DNA from: Zerene cesonia
Taxonomy: Eukaryota; Arthropoda; Insecta; Lepidoptera; Pieridae
Direction of reading: 5' to 3'
Assembly (NCBI RefSeq): GCF_012273895.1
Contig: NC_052107.1
Span: 3,844,001 to 3,908,000, forward strand
DNA length: 64,000 bases
Within the stretch, counting starts at the first letter, position 1; each line of letters opens with the position of its first letter. Shown in pieces: positions 61,111 through 64,000 of the stretch. The position numbers were made by a program, and so were the translations under genes. Below the pieces are notes generated by a model. That model ran no database searches. It had not been told where the DNA came from and saw only the letters and a list, made by a program, of their open reading frames with translations.

Positions 61111-63316
61111 AATAATAATCTGTTACGAAATACTCTGCGGTACTTTGCATCAAATTTGTTATTACCGTATTTTAACAATTCCGCATTCGCCTGCGCCTTA
61201 AATAAGCTCAGGTGGTGAGGAAAGCTCAATAATTAATGAAGCCCCTTACATGTAAATGGAAATGGAAATGGAAGAAACTAACCACGTGCTGTTTAAATGT
61301 AAGTATTTTTTTAATTTTAAGATTACCGTTTGTTACAACCTTAGGCCTATGTTTGACCGTGTTAAATGTAATATATAGCTATTGTCTATTTAAATTTAAA
61401 TTTTATATTTATATCTACCTGTTAATAAGTATTTACTATGTCATTTTATTAATAGATGTATTAATAAAAACCGTGTGACGCAACGCATGTTACAAATAAC
61501 TACGATTATTATTATTGTGATCACTTCAATAAAACGTAACGGTGTAATATGCAAATAAAACCACACACTGCCGTTTCGTCGTTTGTACACAAGTTACGTA
61601 GCGTGACATGTGACGTCACATCCCGTAGCAGCTACCATGCAGCTACTACCAGTTGATTGTCTACACACGTCTTTTATATGAAATCAAACCAAAGTTAATC
61701 GCTATAATAAAAATAAAAATAAACACCGCTCCCACCCTACATACTTATACAATTACCTACTAATCTTTATTACGACCAATTAAAGAAGTCTTAGCTCACA
61801 AAAGCGGGATTATACTTGTTGATCTATGACACACTTAATTTGCGAAAAAAGTTGTACAAATTTAACGTAGTAAATGAATTGACCTACGCTACTGAGCCAT
61901 TTATACTGATGTATAAATCGATTTTTTAAGCCTAAATCAAGCAATATTTTTCAAATGTACGTAGTATGCAGTTGACTAAGTGTTTTTTCTTTCTTTCCTT
62001 CGAAAATTTCAAGTGTCAACACGCATTATATTGAGAACTAAATAAAAAAACTTTTATTTGGCAAACGTACACTGTATTTACTTGAATAGAAGTTAATAAT
62101 TACTGTAATCATTGTATGATTAGTAGTTTAGAGCGCAGTAATTAATCGTTCACTACCTCACACATCAACGTTTGGTTGCTTTCGTCTCTTGACAAGCCTT
62201 TGTATGTGTTTACTTCAGACGCATTTCCAAATTCACGTTCATTCGTGGTTAGAATATATAGAATTCATGAGTTATAATTAAAGCAATGAAGTTGACGGCC
62301 ACATGTTCAGAACATGACGCAGCCTCATTACGAAATAGTTTCATGTTTTGATGTGGGTGGTGAGGTTGTAATACTGATGAATTGTATATGAAAATCTTTG
62401 GACAATTGTTTTAGTATATAGTGTAATGGATATGGTTGTAGTGATAATTAATGAATGTGTATTCATATTATTTTGTTTCATTAATTAATTTTTGGATTTC
62501 CTTCATTGCCGCTATGTATTTATTATGCCTTTATATTTTATTAAAAATATACTACTTAATATTAGCCGTTTGTCCCGGCTTCTCCTGGGTTTGACCCGGA
62601 ATAAAAACAAAATAAAATATGTAGCCTTTGACATTCACAGATGACATTGACTTTAATTGGTACTTCTACATCGTCATAAACTCAGAATTTCGCAAACTAC
62701 AATTATTACAAATGAAGTTAGAATACACATATATTTCTAACGTAGGTATACTATAAACACTTTACCCAGATTTAACATTTACATAAACAAAAAAGACAAT
62801 CAACCATCCTGTATGAACAAGACTTTAATTTATATCACTCAGAGCGTTTAAACGAAATTGTAAAATTTTGGCAAATTAATGTCACTCTTGTGACATTTTA
62901 ATAATAATATGACGCAAAGGGCATAAATTACATTTATTAGGAACTCCATGTCGGGTGCCATAAAACGGCACATCATATTGATGGAGTTTTTGATGGCAAC
63001 ACATAAACATCACGGCGTCATAACTTTGTTTATTTGCCAGTGACGTTTTGGCTTAGGGCATTACTATGTTGACGTCGCGGCTTACATTTATAGTATTTAT
63101 TGGGCGTGGAATCGCCTTTTGTAATTTGTAATGAGATATATGTACCTACAGATAACTTATAATCAGCTAATCAGCTCCTTTCAACTGGGAAAGATGGTAA
63201 ATGTATTTAAAACTGTATGCACGATAACCGACACCTCTTACATACACGACACCTCAAATATGTTAAAAAATGTGTTATAAAAAAAAATTGTGCTGCTGGG
63301 TTGTAATCATATCATA
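61111..63316. other. Right-hand unique region with possible regulatory patches
   Basis: Next to the gap a minus-strand frame (61111-61229) and a plus-strand EETNHVLFKC-like frame (about 61270-61310) faintly resemble a retroelement end. A CRE palindrome lies at 61608 and a less AT-rich patch at 62930-63110. A decayed repeat terminus (TTTGTCCCGGCTTCTCCTGG) is at about 62569. Confidence 0.35.
61608..61621. promoter_or_regulatory. 14-base palindrome with a consensus CRE core
   Basis: ATGTGACGTCACAT is a perfect palindrome containing TGACGTCA, the full cAMP-response/CREB-ATF type site. It sits in a locally GC-richer segment (61560-61660) that also has a GTAGCAGCTAC inverted repeat. Function is inferred from the motif only. 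Confidence 0.35.
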
Positions 63317-63484
63317 TCATACTAATATTATAAATGCGAAAGTTTGTAAGGATGTGTGTGTGTTTGTTGCTCTTTCGCGCAAAAACTACTAAACCGATTG
63401 CAATGAAATTTGGTACGTAGATAGCTGGACAAGTGGAATAACGTATAGGCAACTTTTTATCCCGATATTCCTACGGGATACGGA
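63317..63484 (+). mobile_element. Helitron-like element, family A (3' truncated)
   Basis: The 5' end and body are close to the family consensus up to CCTACGGGATACGG. The sequence then switches to unrelated DNA (AAGTTGTTGAAGTAG), so the hairpin and CTAG end are missing. It lies about 90 bases from the unidentified exon at 63576. Confidence 0.78.
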
Positions 63485-63575
63485 AGTTGTTGAAGTAGTT
63501 GTTCATATTGCTAACATAAAATAACATAACATAAAAAGGAATGAAAATATTATTAATAGGTATTTGTCTACTTAC

Positions 63576-63621
63576 CAGGAATTCAGGAAAATACATTAAG
63601 GATTGGTAATACTGCTCATAC
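63576..63621 (-). CDS. Short internal exon of an unidentified gene
   Basis: On the minus strand a long pyrimidine tract ending TTTTCAG (63622-63623 is the AG) is followed by 46 bases and then a consensus donor GTAAGT (63570-63575). Only one frame is open: one base completing a previous codon, then YEQYYQSLMYFPEFL, ending in phase 0. The other two frames have stops. The two splice sites are the best-matched pair in the right half of the window. I do not recognise the 15-residue peptide. It could be an upstream exon of the AGAP transcription unit, which lies on the same strand about 60 kb downstream, or an exon of a separate gene. No flanking exon was found in 63622-64000. Confidence 0.45.
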
Positions 63622-64000
63622 CTGAAAAGAAAAAAAAAATTACTAATCTTTTTTTTTGTAAGATAAAAACGAAAAGAAAGACAATTTTTTATCAACAGAC
63701 TAAACGTTTTCTGGTTAAGTATATTTTGATTTCGTAAAGTAAATAATTATTTTGATAATTTTATATGGGTACTAGCTATCCGCTCTGACTTTAGTTGTGG
63801 TTTTTTCACTCTATAAGAACCCGTTCCATAGCGAAAATGTTAAAAAAAAAACACTAGCTAAATTGATCGAGCCACTCTCGAGTTATAATACGCTTAGCAA
63901 CACATAATTTTTATTATCATTTGTTATTTTTATTTATATATAAGGCAATTTAGTTTAGGATATTGTTACGAAAACTGTGCAAAAAAAATTGATGCAATAG
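63622..64000. other. Intron-like right edge
   Basis: Upstream (minus strand) of the exon at 63576-63621: first its pyrimidine tract, then AT-rich DNA. A repeat terminus-like CTAGCTATCCGCTCTGAC lies at 63773. No further exon was seen. Confidence 0.45.

Noticed and set aside
59934..61229. Long minus-strand ORFs of 431 and 364 codons
   Set aside because: They run through 1000 N bases and are open only because N is not read as stop. The real flanking parts are short and unrecognised.
61236..61478. Plus-strand frame with EETNHVLFKC resembling a retroelement C-terminus
   Set aside because: Only about ten residues resemble the zinc-knuckle region of LINE reverse transcriptases and no upstream reverse transcriptase is visible. 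Too little to call.

Overview
The window looks like nuclear DNA of a lepidopteran (butterfly or moth). It is AT-rich and intron-like, and almost free of coding sequence. It is studded with short dispersed repeats of the kind known from Lepidoptera: Helitron-like elements ending in CTAG, a tRNA-derived SINE with a (GAT)n tail, and foldback elements. One nuclear tRNA gene is present. There is no bacterial or viral gene organisation; nearly all ATG- or TTG-initiated ORFs are short chance frames, and several run through assembly gaps.

The gene that can be identified lies on the minus strand. Two exons (3133-3279 and 2093-2178) encode the first part of the Ras-like GTPase domain of an AGAP / centaurin-gamma (Drosophila CenG1A) Arf-GAP. 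They include the P-loop and the segment ESPEGGRFKKE, and the gene continues off the left edge. About 17 kb upstream, an exon at 20626-20824 has an ATG, an upstream in-frame stop and a strong GTGAGT donor in the phase that joins exactly to the GTPase exon. It encodes a 66-residue basic N-terminus and is best read as an alternative first coding exon of the same gene. A CpG-rich block with an initiator-like motif (about 21055-21184) is its likely promoter and 5' UTR.

On the right, a 46-base exon with textbook splice sites (63576-63621, minus strand) belongs to a gene I cannot name. It could be an upstream exon of the same transcription unit or part of a neighbour. A weaker 37-base candidate at 24425-24461 is phase-compatible with both sides.

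Layout: 1-3279 holds the two AGAP exons and old Helitron copies. 3280-20625 is a large intron with Helitrons, one SINE with a perfect 11-base target duplication, an assembly gap and a few CpG-rich blocks. 20626-21184 is the alternative first exon and promoter. 21185-63575 is intronic or intergenic DNA with a tRNA-His(GTG) gene at 37238-37309, at least eleven copies of one Helitron family in the whole window, several other CTAG-ended families, two foldback (inverted-repeat) elements, a 23-bp near-perfect hairpin, a 124-bp tandem duplication and a GACA microsatellite. A second assembly gap of exactly 1000 N is at 60111-61110. I see no evidence of a new multi-gene system. The most interesting items are the alternative AGAP promoter and exon, the unidentified right-edge exon, and the repeat biology.
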